Source: Novosphingobium sp. (GTDB lineage: Bacteria; Pseudomonadota; Alphaproteobacteria; Sphingomonadales; Sphingomonadaceae). From it: DNA of 40,608 bases. The notes beneath the pieces are model-generated. The model made no database searches. It worked only from the letters and a program-made list of their open reading frames with translations, and was not told the DNA's origin. Position numbers and translations under genes: made by a program. The first letter of the stretch is position 1. Every line of letters begins with the position of its first letter. Location: positions 1-40,608 of the forward strand of contig JAUYQH010000044.1 of NCBI GenBank assembly GCA_030697365.1, written 5' to 3'. Below are positions 25,812 through 36,200 of this stretch, one piece after another.

Positions 25812-28800
25812 TGCTTAAGGATCGCAGCCGGAAAGCGCTTTCGCTTTGCTCGACTCTGGCAATCGCCACCGCACTGATCATGGGGAGCGGCACGGCGCGG
25901 GCGCAGTCCTTCACGGAGTCATTTCAAGGTATAGGAACGCCCTTAGTCGCTGGCAGCGCAACGATTACGACCGGCACCAACTCGACTACGATAACGCTCA
26001 ATGCGTCAGATGTAGTGATAGATTGGACGACGTTCAACACAGCCCCCGGCGGCGGGCCGATCATTTTCCAGCCCTCGGGCACCACAGCGACATTTACCTC
26101 TGCCTCGGACTTTTCGGTTCTCAACCGCATCATCCCGACCGACCAGAGCCGCGCGATACAGTTCAACGGCACCGTGATCGCGCAGATCCAGGGGGCGAGC
26201 AACGTTCCCGGCGGATCGGTCTATTTTTACAGCCCCGGTGGCGTCATCGTCGGCTCGAGCGCGGTGTTCAACGTCGGCAACCTCGGCCTGACAAGTATTG
26301 CCCCGGCCGTGGTCGGGGGAGTGTTCGAGCAGACCGGCACGACCGGTGAATTCGTCCAGTTCAATGGCGAAGTGCGTCCCGGCTCGGCGGTGACGATCCA
26401 GCCCGGGGCGCGGATAACCGGCACCGCGCCTAGCGTGGGCAGCTATCTGGCAATCGTTGCGCCGCAAATCAACCAGGGCGGAACCATCGACGGCAAGCGC
26501 GTGTCCGCTCTGGTCAGCGCGGACGCGGCGACGATAACGCTCAACGAAAGCGGGCTGTTCGACATACAGATCACCGCGGGCACCAGCGCGACCGGGACGA
26601 CGCTGTCCAACTTCGGATCGATCACCGGCCCGGCCGCGACAGTCGCGGGCCAGGCGAGCCGCATCTATCTGGTCGCCGTACCGAAGAACGATGCGATCAC
26701 GATGGCGGTCTCGTCCGGCAGCACCCTTGGCTTCGATATTGCCGACGCCGCCAATGTCGTCGGCAATGCCGTCGTGCTTTCGGGCGGGTTCGACATCGTC
26801 GGTGGCCAGGTCGCCGCCACCCCGTCCTCGGGCGGCGGAACCGGCCAAGTCAACACTTTCGCCGACCCGAACACCGTCACCTCCGCGATCTCGATCGCCT
26901 CGACCGGACGCGCCCTCCTCTTCGCCAACGGCGGCCGCACCTCCAACTATGCGTCCGACGTTTCGATAAGCGGGGCCACCCCCGGCGCCACCCCGACCGA
27001 TATCGCTGCGCAAGTCGGTTCATTCGAAGCCGGTTCGCAGCTCAACATCGCGGGCAATTTGTCTGTAACCGCCCTCGATCCGACGATCGTTGCGCCCTCC
27101 AGCGGGTTGCAGGTATCCAACGAAGCGGTCGTCGACGCCACCGGCGGTGGCAACATGATGATCGGCGGCAACGTCACCATTACCAACAACAAGTCGGGCG
27201 CCCTCAATACGAATGTCGTCGCGGGTTCGGGCCGTCTGGCCGCGAACGGCGGCTCACGGCTGACCATCGGCGGCAACGCGTTCGTGATCACGCGCGCCCA
27301 AGGAGGCAACGCCACCGGCGGCAACGCCAGCGTGAGCGCCGACACGGGCGGAACGGTCGACGTCGCAGGCGTACTACGTCTGCGCGCCGAAGGTATCGGC
27401 GGCGTCGGCGGGTCGGGTATGGGCGGCACAGCCGCGGTCAGCGCCCGAACGGGTGGCGACATCCTGGCCGGCCAGTTGAACGTATCCGCTGATGGGCTGG
27501 GAGGCGCTGATAGCGCCGGAAGCGGCGCGGGTGCGGGCAGGGGTGGCAACGCGGCGATTACTGCCAGCGGGGCCGGCTCGACGATCACCATCGCGAACGG
27601 TAACACTTCCGGTATCCAGGCCAACGGCGAACTGGACTTCCTTTCGGCCGAAGGCTTCGGCGGCGCAACCAGCGGTGGAGGCAGCGCCACGGGCGGTGCA
27701 GGCACCGGCGGTTCTGCGACGATCAGTGTCAACACCGGTGCCACCTTTACCGGCCCCGCCAATGTCGGGTCGACTGGCTTCGTGCGCATCATCGCTCGCG
27801 GGACCGGCGGCAACGGCCTCGTCGATGGCACCACTGGCGGTCAGGCGACCGGCGGCAACATCAACATTACCGTCGACAACGCGACGATGACCTCGGCGGA
27901 GATGCTGCCCAGCGCCTTCGCTCAGGGCGGGGGCATACCATTTATCAGCGAGGGGCCCGGCGGAATCGTCAACGGCGGGAATGCGGTTGGTGGAAATCGT
28001 CACATCACCGTGCGCAACGGTGGCACGTTGACGACCTCGCTTGGCGGCGGTTCGGCGGGTGCGGTCGGCGGCAACGCCACCCAGAGCGGGCGCGGCGGTG
28101 ACGCCAGCGGGGGGAACGCCTCGCTGACGGTCGACAACGCCACCTTCAACGTTACCGACCGCGCCTTGTTCTTCACCCAGAACACCGGCGGCGACGGTGG
28201 CACCGGCGGCAACGCCACCGGCGGGTCGGTCACCGCGGACATCCGCAACGGCGGTGTGGTCAACGTCAGCACGACGGGGCTCAACCAACAGTTCCTGGTC
28301 TCCGGCGACAACCGTGGCGGCAACAGCTTTACTGCCGCGGGCACGATCGGCGGCAATGCCACCGGAGGACTCGGCCAGATCCTGCTCAACGGCGGCACGC
28401 TTAACGCTGCCGACGTCCGCATTTCGGCGATTGGCGTGGGGGGGAGCGGCCTTCTGAATCAGGGCGGCAACGGTGCCGGGGGCACTGCGCGTCTTCAGCT
28501 CAATGGTGGAACGTTGACCGGCACCCAGTTGACGGTCGATGCCACCGGCGCCGGCGGCGCGATCGATCCCTCGGTCTCGGGCAACGGCGGCAACGGCGCC
28601 GGCGGCCTTGCAACGATCGATTCCAACACCAACGCCACCACGCTCAATTTCACGCGGATCGAAGTCCAGTCGCAGGGCTTTGGGCGTGTTTCCGGCGGGT
28701 TGGGCGGCAATGGCGGCGCAGGCAGCGGCGGAACGGGACAGATCATTGTCACCGGCGGTTCGAACCTGACCGTCAACGCGCCCGACACCTTCGTCGAGGC

Positions 28801-31800
28801 CGACGGCGAGGGCGGCGATGCGCTTGGGTCGAGCGGTAATGGCGGTGCGGGTAACGCCGGCCGTAGCGTCGTTTCAATCGATGGCGCCAGCGCGACCTTC
28901 AACGGCAATCTCTCGCTTTCGGGCGACTCTGATGGCGGCGACGGGATCACAGGCGGCAATGCTTTCGGCGATCCCGAGAACAACATGTCGCGCGCCCTGG
29001 TCTTCGCGCGCAACGGCTCGCTGGCGGTTACGGGCTTGATGTCGCTCCACGCCGTGGCGAGCGGCGGTCAGGGACGTCTTACGGGCAACGGCGGCAACGC
29101 TTCCGGCGGCTTTGCTAACGTGGTGGCTGCCAACGGTATCAACACCACCGGGCTTGGCATAATCACGCTGGGCGACCTCGATATCGATTCGGGCGCGCAA
29201 GGCGGCTTTGCGACGGGCACCGGCAACGGCGGCAACGCGGGCGCGGGCCGTGCGCATCTGTTCGTCAACGGCGGAACGATCACGGTCGGCGGCAACGCCA
29301 GCCTGTTCGGCGATGCCATTGGCGGCGACGGGGTCAACGGGGGCAACGCCATCAGCGCGCGGCCGAACCGTCAGCCGCGCGCGTTGATCGGATCGTTCAA
29401 CGGGACAATCTCGGTCCGGGGCACCACCTTGCTTGAGGCGACCGCGGCCGGCGGGAACGGCACCGCGGGCGGCACTGGCGGCATCGCCTTCGCCGGTCAG
29501 GCGGCCATCGATGCACAAAGCAACAACGGGCCGAGCACAATCAACCTTGCCAGTGTTCTGATCGACGCAAGCGCAACCGGCGGGTTCGGCGGCGACGGCG
29601 TGGGCAGCCAGGCCGGCGGCAGCGGCGGCGAGGCTTACGGCGGCGTCGTGGGTGCATTTGGCAATGCCGGGCAGGGCGTGCTTTCGATCAGCGGCGATAC
29701 GATCCTCAGCGCCGCCGCGTTCGGCGGCGAGGGTGGCCAGGGCGGCAGCGGTGGGACGACCGCGCCGGGTGCGGCAGGTGGCGCGGGTGGCCGGGCGATC
29801 GCGGGCGGGGTAACCGTCGGCACGATCAGCGGCATCGACACGCCCTCGAATACCGGGTCGGCCACTTTCCGAACCGTCCTGGGCGACGCCAGTGCATTTG
29901 GCGGTACAGGTGGCGCCGGCGGGACCGGGACCACCACCGGCGCAGGCGGCGCGGGCGGGACCGGCTTCGGCGGCACCACCGGCATCCTCGTGCGTGGCTC
30001 GCCGGCGACTTTCGCCGACGTTACGCTGTCCGCAGTAGGCCATGGCGGCGCCGGCGGTACAGGCTCGGTCCAGGGCGACGGCGGTGATGGTTATGCCGGA
30101 GACGGCTTCGTCATCGTCACCCAGCGCTTCAACCGCACCGAACGCGGATCGCTGACCGCGGGCAACGTGACGATCGCGACCGCGGGCATCGGTGGTGCGG
30201 GTGCGACCGCGGGCGATACGTTCTTTTCCGCGGCGCAAGGTGCCGAAGGCGAGCTGTTCGTCCGGCAAAGCGACGTCAACCTCGGCAGCCTGTCGCTGAC
30301 CACTTCGGGCGCCCTGGCGCCCAACCTGACCACGACGATCCTGTCGGTCATCGATCCGGCCACCGGCCAGGCTTTTCCCTCGGGCATTCCCGCACCGCGT
30401 AGCGTGACGGTGGCCACCGAGCCGTTCGATCTCAATCTTGCCGACAGCACGGTCAACATCGCCGGGGACCTGACGCTCGCGACCGCGGGCGATATGCGGA
30501 TCTCGCTCGGCTCCTCGACCTTGAACACAGCCTCGCTCACGCTCGCCGCGAACAATTTCGTGCTCCCCGCGACGCGCCCGGCGACGCTGGGCACGATCAG
30601 CGTCAGCGGCGCGCTGAACATCTCGTCCGGCCTCGATTTCCTCGCATTTGCCAACTTCAATGTCGGGCAGAGCGGATTCTTCGACGCCGATGGTTCGGTG
30701 CTGACCGGCGACCTGACTTTCGGCGGTGATCTCGGACTCTTCGCCGCCGGGTCCATCACCACCGGTGTCGTCAGCGCGGCAAGTGTCGACTTCATCGCGG
30801 GCACTTCGATCAACACGCTTGCGGTCAACGCGGACGGGTCGATCGATCTCGTCGCGACCGGCCCGGTGAGCACGGGCGCCCTGACCGCGGGGGATTCGGT
30901 GTTCGTCAACGCCGGCGGCGCGGTTTCGGTGGGCGCGGTCAGCGCCGGCATCGTCAACCCCGTCGCGACCTCAGCCGATGGCTATACCATCGGCTTGCGT
31001 TCCCTGACATCGGTGGCGGCGGGCAACCTTGCGGCCCGTGGCAGCATCGGACTGAGTTCGCCCGGCGCGCTCGGGGTGGGCGACTTGAGCGCCGGAAACC
31101 TGGTGCTCGCGCTGCCCGGCACGAGCTTTACCTCCGGGGCAATCACCACCACCGCAGCATCGGGCGGACGCGTCTACATCGCGAATCACTCGATGGAAGC
31201 GCTTGGCGGGGAGATCGGCGGGACCTTCGATCCAGGACTGATCCTCGCAGCGCCGCAGGTTGCGACCGGGGGTCCGATCGCGATCAACGGCGCCGTCGCG
31301 ACCGACTTTATCCAGGCCAACACCACTCAGACGTTGACCATTACCGGCGCAACGACCGCGCGCTCGACGGCGGTGCTCGTCGGCGGGCAGGCGCTCAGCG
31401 CGGGCAACGTCACCGTGGGCGACCAGGCTATCCTGGCATCGGGCGGCGCGCTTACGGTGGGCAACGTCGATGCCGGGATCACCATTGCCGGACCGGGGCC
31501 GCGCAAGATCGCGATCGGCAGCACCGCCGGTCCGGTGACGACGGGCTCGCTCAGCGCAGCGGGCGATCTGGGCGTTCAGACGGGCGGGGCGATCAGCACC
31601 GGCAACCTTCGTGGCCGCGATGTGCTGCTGCTCGCCGGGGGCAGTGTCGCTGCTGCATCGGTGACAGCGGGCGGCGGCACCCAGCCGCTGGGCCGGGTGT
31701 ATGTCGGCAACTTCTCGCAAGCGACGAGCGCCGCCAATGTTTTTCAGCCGTTCAGCCAAGCCGGGGTCGCGACGCTGTTCAACACCGATCCGTTGCGGAC

Positions 31801-33265
31801 CGGTGGGTCGCTGGCGTTTAGCGGCGCGGTCGACGCGCGGTCACTCGTCGCTGCGGCGCAACAGGATATCTCACTCCAGGCCGTGACCGCCGGGACAGCG
31901 ACGCTGCCTGGCTTCGTGGGTCTCGATTCGGGGGGGCTGGTCAGCATCAACGGCCGGGTCGCCGCAGGCGAGATCGACATCGTTTCCCGCGACATCGACA
32001 TCACCGCCATCGGCTCGCTCGATGCGCTTTCGCTGACCGGCGAGATCCAGCTCGCGTCAACCAACCCCAACGGAATGTTCATCGGCGACAACACCGGCGC
32101 GACGAGCGGCAGCTATCAACTGAGCAACGCCGAATTCGGACGTCTGAAGGCTGGCGAGATCGCGCTGATAGGCGACGACCTGTCGGGAACGGTCGACATG
32201 GTCGTTGGCGATCTCACCGTAACTGCGGCGCAGCTCTACACCGATGGCCAGGCGCTCTTCGCGACCGGCAATCGCGCGACCGAGACGCCGAGCGGTATCC
32301 TGCGGGTCAACGGCAACGTCGCCGCCAGCGGGTTCGGGCTCGATTCGCCGGGCGGGCTGACCTTCCTCAGCGGGACGTTCGAACTCAACGCCGCGACCGG
32401 GTCGCTGAACGTCACGTCCAGCGGCAATGCGATTGCCGGGACGATCGAGATCGACGCCAGCCGGATCCACGTTGCAAGCGACGAGATCCTGCTGCGCCTG
32501 CGCGCCGACCCGCTTTATGCCGGCCACGTCGAACAGCTCAATGCTCCGGCCGCGGTGCAGCGGCCCGACGGGGTCCTGCGCGCGGGCGCTCTGGCGCTGT
32601 TCCCGAGCGAGACGCTGTACATCCAGAACACCGGCAGCACGATCGTCCCGGCGGGTTTCCTCACCCGGCTCGACTTCACCGAGATAGAAATCGGGGGCGG
32701 CGAATCGGGTTCGAGCACCGCCAAGGCCGAACTCGTGTTCAACGGTCAGTTCCAGACCAGCACCGGCGTGGTCACGGGCAAGGCGGCCTTCGATCTCGCA
32801 CTCGCCCAGGCGCGTGCCGACGCAATGGTCGATGGCGAGATGTTTGGAACCAACATCACCGACGCCAGCACCTTCAACAGTTGCGGGATTTTAAGCGGAA
32901 CCTGCGCGTTGGGAGGCACCACGCCGCTTGCCCCGCCCGCGAGCGAGATCACGGTGATCGTCACGACGCCGCTTGCTACTTCGCCGCCCCCGCCGGCGGT
33001 CGACGATGCGGGTCCGGGTGACAGCAGCGGCAGCGGCAGCGATTCCGAAGCCGCGGAAGAAAGCGACGAAGGCGAGAGCCAGGAGGAGGACGAGAGCGAA
33101 GACGGCGACGAGGCGGCATCGCCCATCGCGCCGCCGACCCCGCTGATCAGCACCCGCGCGCTAGACCGCGACGCCAACGTGGTCGAGCCCGTTTCCGGCG
33201 CGGGCAACCCGGCGCTGTTCGGGTCCGCGGTCAACGAAACCACCGTTCAGGGAGAAAAGCCGTGA
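25811..33265 (+). CDS. TpsA exoprotein with filamentous-hemagglutinin N-terminal domain
   Basis: A 2,484-residue surface or secreted protein, the substrate of the TpsB encoded just upstream. ATG at 25811 begins a signal peptide ending TARA-QS; the open frame further upstream is a shadow of tpsB. Residues about 30-290 form the TPS secretion domain (FSVLNRIIPTD; SPGGVIVG in place of the classic NPNGIIFG). Residues about 440-1480 are a Gly/Asn-rich block with about twenty GGN motifs (GGNATGG, GGNGAGG), probably a right-handed beta-helix with decorated turns. Residues about 1480-2360 are further beta-helix-like sequence without the repeats. Near the end are PPPPAVDD and a Ser/Glu/Asp-rich tract (nt about 33000-33120), then an ordinary tail. 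No recognised toxin or enzyme domain is visible. Adhesion or biofilm function is likely from the family. The stop overlaps the CHAT gene (GTGA). Confidence 0.88.
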   Translation: MLKDRSRKALSLCSTLAIATALIMGSGTARAQSFTESFQGIGTPLVAGSATITTGTNSTTITLNASDVVIDWTTFNTAPGGGPIIFQPSGTTATFTSASDFSVLNRIIPTDQSRAIQFNGTVIAQIQGASNVPGGSVYFYSPGGVIVGSSAVFNVGNLGLTSIAPAVVGGVFEQTGTTGEFVQFNGEVRPGSAVTIQPGARITGTAPSVGSYLAIVAPQINQGGTIDGKRVSALVSADAATITLNESGLFDIQITAGTSATGTTLSNFGSITGPAATVAGQASRIYLVAVPKNDAITMAVSSGSTLGFDIADAANVVGNAVVLSGGFDIVGGQVAATPSSGGGTGQVNTFADPNTVTSAISIASTGRALLFANGGRTSNYASDVSISGATPGATPTDIAAQVGSFEAGSQLNIAGNLSVTALDPTIVAPSSGLQVSNEAVVDATGGGNMMIGGNVTITNNKSGALNTNVVAGSGRLAANGGSRLTIGGNAFVITRAQGGNATGGNASVSADTGGTVDVAGVLRLRAEGIGGVGGSGMGGTAAVSARTGGDILAGQLNVSADGLGGADSAGSGAGAGRGGNAAITASGAGSTITIANGNTSGIQANGELDFLSAEGFGGATSGGGSATGGAGTGGSATISVNTGATFTGPANVGSTGFVRIIARGTGGNGLVDGTTGGQATGGNINITVDNATMTSAEMLPSAFAQGGGIPFISEGPGGIVNGGNAVGGNRHITVRNGGTLTTSLGGGSAGAVGGNATQSGRGGDASGGNASLTVDNATFNVTDRALFFTQNTGGDGGTGGNATGGSVTADIRNGGVVNVSTTGLNQQFLVSGDNRGGNSFTAAGTIGGNATGGLGQILLNGGTLNAADVRISAIGVGGSGLLNQGGNGAGGTARLQLNGGTLTGTQLTVDATGAGGAIDPSVSGNGGNGAGGLATIDSNTNATTLNFTRIEVQSQGFGRVSGGLGGNGGAGSGGTGQIIVTGGSNLTVNAPDTFVEADGEGGDALGSSGNGGAGNAGRSVVSIDGASATFNGNLSLSGDSDGGDGITGGNAFGDPENNMSRALVFARNGSLAVTGLMSLHAVASGGQGRLTGNGGNASGGFANVVAANGINTTGLGIITLGDLDIDSGAQGGFATGTGNGGNAGAGRAHLFVNGGTITVGGNASLFGDAIGGDGVNGGNAISARPNRQPRALIGSFNGTISVRGTTLLEATAAGGNGTAGGTGGIAFAGQAAIDAQSNNGPSTINLASVLIDASATGGFGGDGVGSQAGGSGGEAYGGVVGAFGNAGQGVLSISGDTILSAAAFGGEGGQGGSGGTTAPGAAGGAGGRAIAGGVTVGTISGIDTPSNTGSATFRTVLGDASAFGGTGGAGGTGTTTGAGGAGGTGFGGTTGILVRGSPATFADVTLSAVGHGGAGGTGSVQGDGGDGYAGDGFVIVTQRFNRTERGSLTAGNVTIATAGIGGAGATAGDTFFSAAQGAEGELFVRQSDVNLGSLSLTTSGALAPNLTTTILSVIDPATGQAFPSGIPAPRSVTVATEPFDLNLADSTVNIAGDLTLATAGDMRISLGSSTLNTASLTLAANNFVLPATRPATLGTISVSGALNISSGLDFLAFANFNVGQSGFFDADGSVLTGDLTFGGDLGLFAAGSITTGVVSAASVDFIAGTSINTLAVNADGSIDLVATGPVSTGALTAGDSVFVNAGGAVSVGAVSAGIVNPVATSADGYTIGLRSLTSVAAGNLAARGSIGLSSPGALGVGDLSAGNLVLALPGTSFTSGAITTTAASGGRVYIANHSMEALGGEIGGTFDPGLILAAPQVATGGPIAINGAVATDFIQANTTQTLTITGATTARSTAVLVGGQALSAGNVTVGDQAILASGGALTVGNVDAGITIAGPGPRKIAIGSTAGPVTTGSLSAAGDLGVQTGGAISTGNLRGRDVLLLAGGSVAAASVTAGGGTQPLGRVYVGNFSQATSAANVFQPFSQAGVATLFNTDPLRTGGSLAFSGAVDARSLVAAAQQDISLQAVTAGTATLPGFVGLDSGGLVSINGRVAAGEIDIVSRDIDITAIGSLDALSLTGEIQLASTNPNGMFIGDNTGATSGSYQLSNAEFGRLKAGEIALIGDDLSGTVDMVVGDLTVTAAQLYTDGQALFATGNRATETPSGILRVNGNVAASGFGLDSPGGLTFLSGTFELNAATGSLNVTSSGNAIAGTIEIDASRIHVASDEILLRLRADPLYAGHVEQLNAPAAVQRPDGVLRAGALALFPSETLYIQNTGSTIVPAGFLTRLDFTEIEIGGGESGSSTAKAELVFNGQFQTSTGVVTGKAAFDLALAQARADAMVDGEMFGTNITDASTFNSCGILSGTCALGGTTPLAPPASEITVIVTTPLATSPPPPAVDDAGPGDSSGSGSDSEAAEESDEGESQEEDESEDGDEAASPIAPPTPLISTRALDRDANVVEPVSGAGNPALFGSAVNETTVQGEKP

Positions 33266-36200
33266 TCGCCCCCCGCTTCACCGGCACCGCGCTGAGCGCG
33301 TTGGCGCTTGCAATGTGCATTCCGGCTCCCGCGGCAGCCCAGGCTGACGAGGGCGTATCGGTCCGCAGCAGCTTCCGCATCGGCACCTCGGGCGTGGCCT
33401 GTTCGGCACAGAACGCGCCGCTCGACCCGCGTCTCAAGGGGATGTTCGACCGGGCCTATCGCCTGAGCTGCCGCGACGCGGCGGGTTCGATCGGCAGCCT
33501 CATCGCCGTGCGCCGCGCGCTCGCGCTTGGCGCCGAGCCGAGCGGGATGGCCGGAATCGATCTTTCGTGCGGAACGGCGGGAGAGACGAAGCTGGAAGGC
33601 CTCGGCGCGGTCCAGACCGCGACGTGTCGCGACGCTCGCTCGAACGTCGATTATCGCCGCTATGCGCTGTCCCGCGGGGGCGTTTCGTACTTCGTCGAAG
33701 GGCTGGCGGGGTACGATCCGGCGCTGCGCCTCGCACTGGCCACGGTGGTCAACGACCGGTCGCAGATGGGCGAAATCCGCGTGGCGACCACCGAGGTCAG
33801 CGATCCAGCGGCTTTTGCGCGGGTCCAGGCGGGACTCCTCGAGTCCAGCGACGCGCGCGACGAAGCCTACAACCGCAACAACGGTGGACGCTTCGCCGAA
33901 TCGGCCGAATTCTTCGAGACGATCGCGACGCGCGACCGCGAGAACCCGAGGAGTCTGGCCGAAGCCTTGGCCAACCAAGGTCTTCAGCAGTCCAACCTTG
34001 GCAACTTCAAGGGCGCCGACGACCTGTTTGGCGAAGCCAATCGCCAGATCGCGCGCGGCGACGGGGTCACCCAACGGCTGCTGCGCAACTACCGCGCAAT
34101 CAACGCGCTCAACCAGCGTCAATCGATGCGCGCGCTCGAGGTGCTGTCGGAGCCGGTCTCTGCGGTCAGCGAGAACTTTGCCGAGGAAGCACTACGCCAG
34201 GGGATCATCGAGAGCCCACTGGCCGACCAGATCAACCGCGAGAACATCGCCCTGCAACGCCTCGGCGGGATCGATCCCGGGCTTAGCGCGGCCGAGCGCG
34301 CGCAAATCCTGGATGCCCAGGCTCAGATGCTGAGCGGGATTGCCAACCGCCAGCGCGGTCGCCTCGACGACGCATCCGGCCTGCTCATCGATGCTTCGCG
34401 GGTGATCGAAGGGGTCCGCGATGGACGCGTCACTTCAACCGGATTCCTGCGCTCCGAGATCCAGATCGAACTGGCGCTGATCGCAGAGGCTCAGGGTCGC
34501 AGTGCAGAAGCCTCCGGGGCGTTCGACAAGGCCATCGCCGCGATCGCCAGCGCCTATCCCAATTCGCCCGCACTGCTCGCCGCGCAGGCGCGCAAGGCCG
34601 CGTTCCTCGGCCGCACCGGCGATGCGGCGGGCGCTCGCGCGCTCTACGCGCAAGTCGTCGAGGCCGCTCCCGGTGTGCCCGATGCTGGCTCGACAATGCG
34701 CACTTTGCTCAGCCCCTATTTCGCGCTGCTGGCGAGCGATGGCGGAGCGGATGCCGCCAAGGCGCTGTTCGCCGCATCGCAGGTGCTCCAACGCCCGGGC
34801 GTGGCGCAGACCCAGGCGATCCTCGCGCGCGAACTGTCCGAAGGCAACGACGAGGCTTCGTCGCTGTTCCGCCTGTCGGTCGCCCGCAGCCGCGACGTCG
34901 CCCGGCTCGAAGCCGACGTGGCGCGGATGGCGGCGATCGCAAAGCCGACGCCGCAGGATATCGAGAACCTGCGGATCGGCCAGGAGACCCTGAGCGCGCT
35001 CAGGCAGGAACAGGTCGCGCTGACCTCGAAGCTGTCGGCATTCCCGCGCTACAACGTTCTTGCCCCCCAAAGCCTGGCGATCGGCGATCTTCAGTCGGGG
35101 CTGCGCACCGGCGAAGGCTATTACAAGCTGATGGTTGTCGCCGATGATCTCTATGCGCTGTTCGTGACCACGGATTCGGCGCGGGTCGTGCCGATACCCG
35201 GCAGGCTCCGCGATCTCGAGGCCGACGTGCAGGTGCTGCGCGACAGCATCGTGAAGGTCGAAAACGGCGAACAGGTCAACTACCCGTTCGACGTCGCCCG
35301 GGCGCGTCAGCTCTACCTCAAGCTGTTCGGGGCCATCGATGGCGAAGTGCAGGGGCTCAAGCATCTGGTGTTCGAGCCAGACGGGCCGATGCTCCAGCTG
35401 CCCCCCTATCTGTTGGTCACCGCCGATCGCGGGGTCACCGCCTACCAGGCGCGGACCAAGCGCGCCGATGCCGATGCGTTCGACTTCACCGGGGTCGATT
35501 GGCTGGGGCGCGGTCGCGAGGTTTCGATCGCGGTCAGCCCGCGCGGGTTTCTCGACATCCGCGCGCTCAAGCCGTCGAGCGCCGCGCGGAACTACCTTGG
35601 TCTTGGCCACAACGCGGTAGCGCGGACCCGTCCGGTCGGCGCAGTGGCGACCGAGTGCGACTGGCCGATCGAGACCTGGCAATCGCCGATTTCGCCCGAC
35701 GAGCTGTTCTTCGCGCAAGGAAAACTCGTGCGCGGTGGCGGCGAAGTGCGGACCGACGGGCAATTCACCGACAGTTCGCTGCTGGCCGATAAGACGCTCG
35801 ACGAATACCGCGTGCTCCACTTCGCGACGCACGGCCTGGTCACCGCGCCGCGCCCCGGCTGCCCGGCGCGCCCCGCGCTTGTTACATCGTTCGGCGACAG
35901 CGGATCGGACGGGCTGCTGACCTTCCGCGAAATCTTCGATCTCAAGCTTGATGCCGATCTGGTGATCCTTTCGGCATGCGACACCGCGGGGATGGCGACC
36001 ATCGGCGCATCGCGCGACGCGGGCGTAACCACCGGCGGCAACTTTGCCCTCGATGGTCTGGTTCGCGCGTTTGTCGGTGCGGGTGCCCGATCGGTGATCG
36101 CAAGCCACTGGCCGGTGCCCGATGACTTCGATGCCACCAAGCGACTGATCGGCGGCTTGCTCGATGCGCAACCGGGCGTACCGGTCGCTGCGGCACTGGA

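Noticed and set aside
27120..30240. CRISPR or DNA tandem-repeat array
   Set aside because: Repeats are protein-level Gly/Asn motifs with variable codons and spacing inside one long open frame, not conserved DNA repeats with spacers.
24027..33265. Contact-dependent inhibition (CdiB-CdiA) system
   Set aside because: TpsA lacks a VENN-type junction and a C-terminal toxin domain, and the following gene is a CHAT protein, not a small immunity gene.
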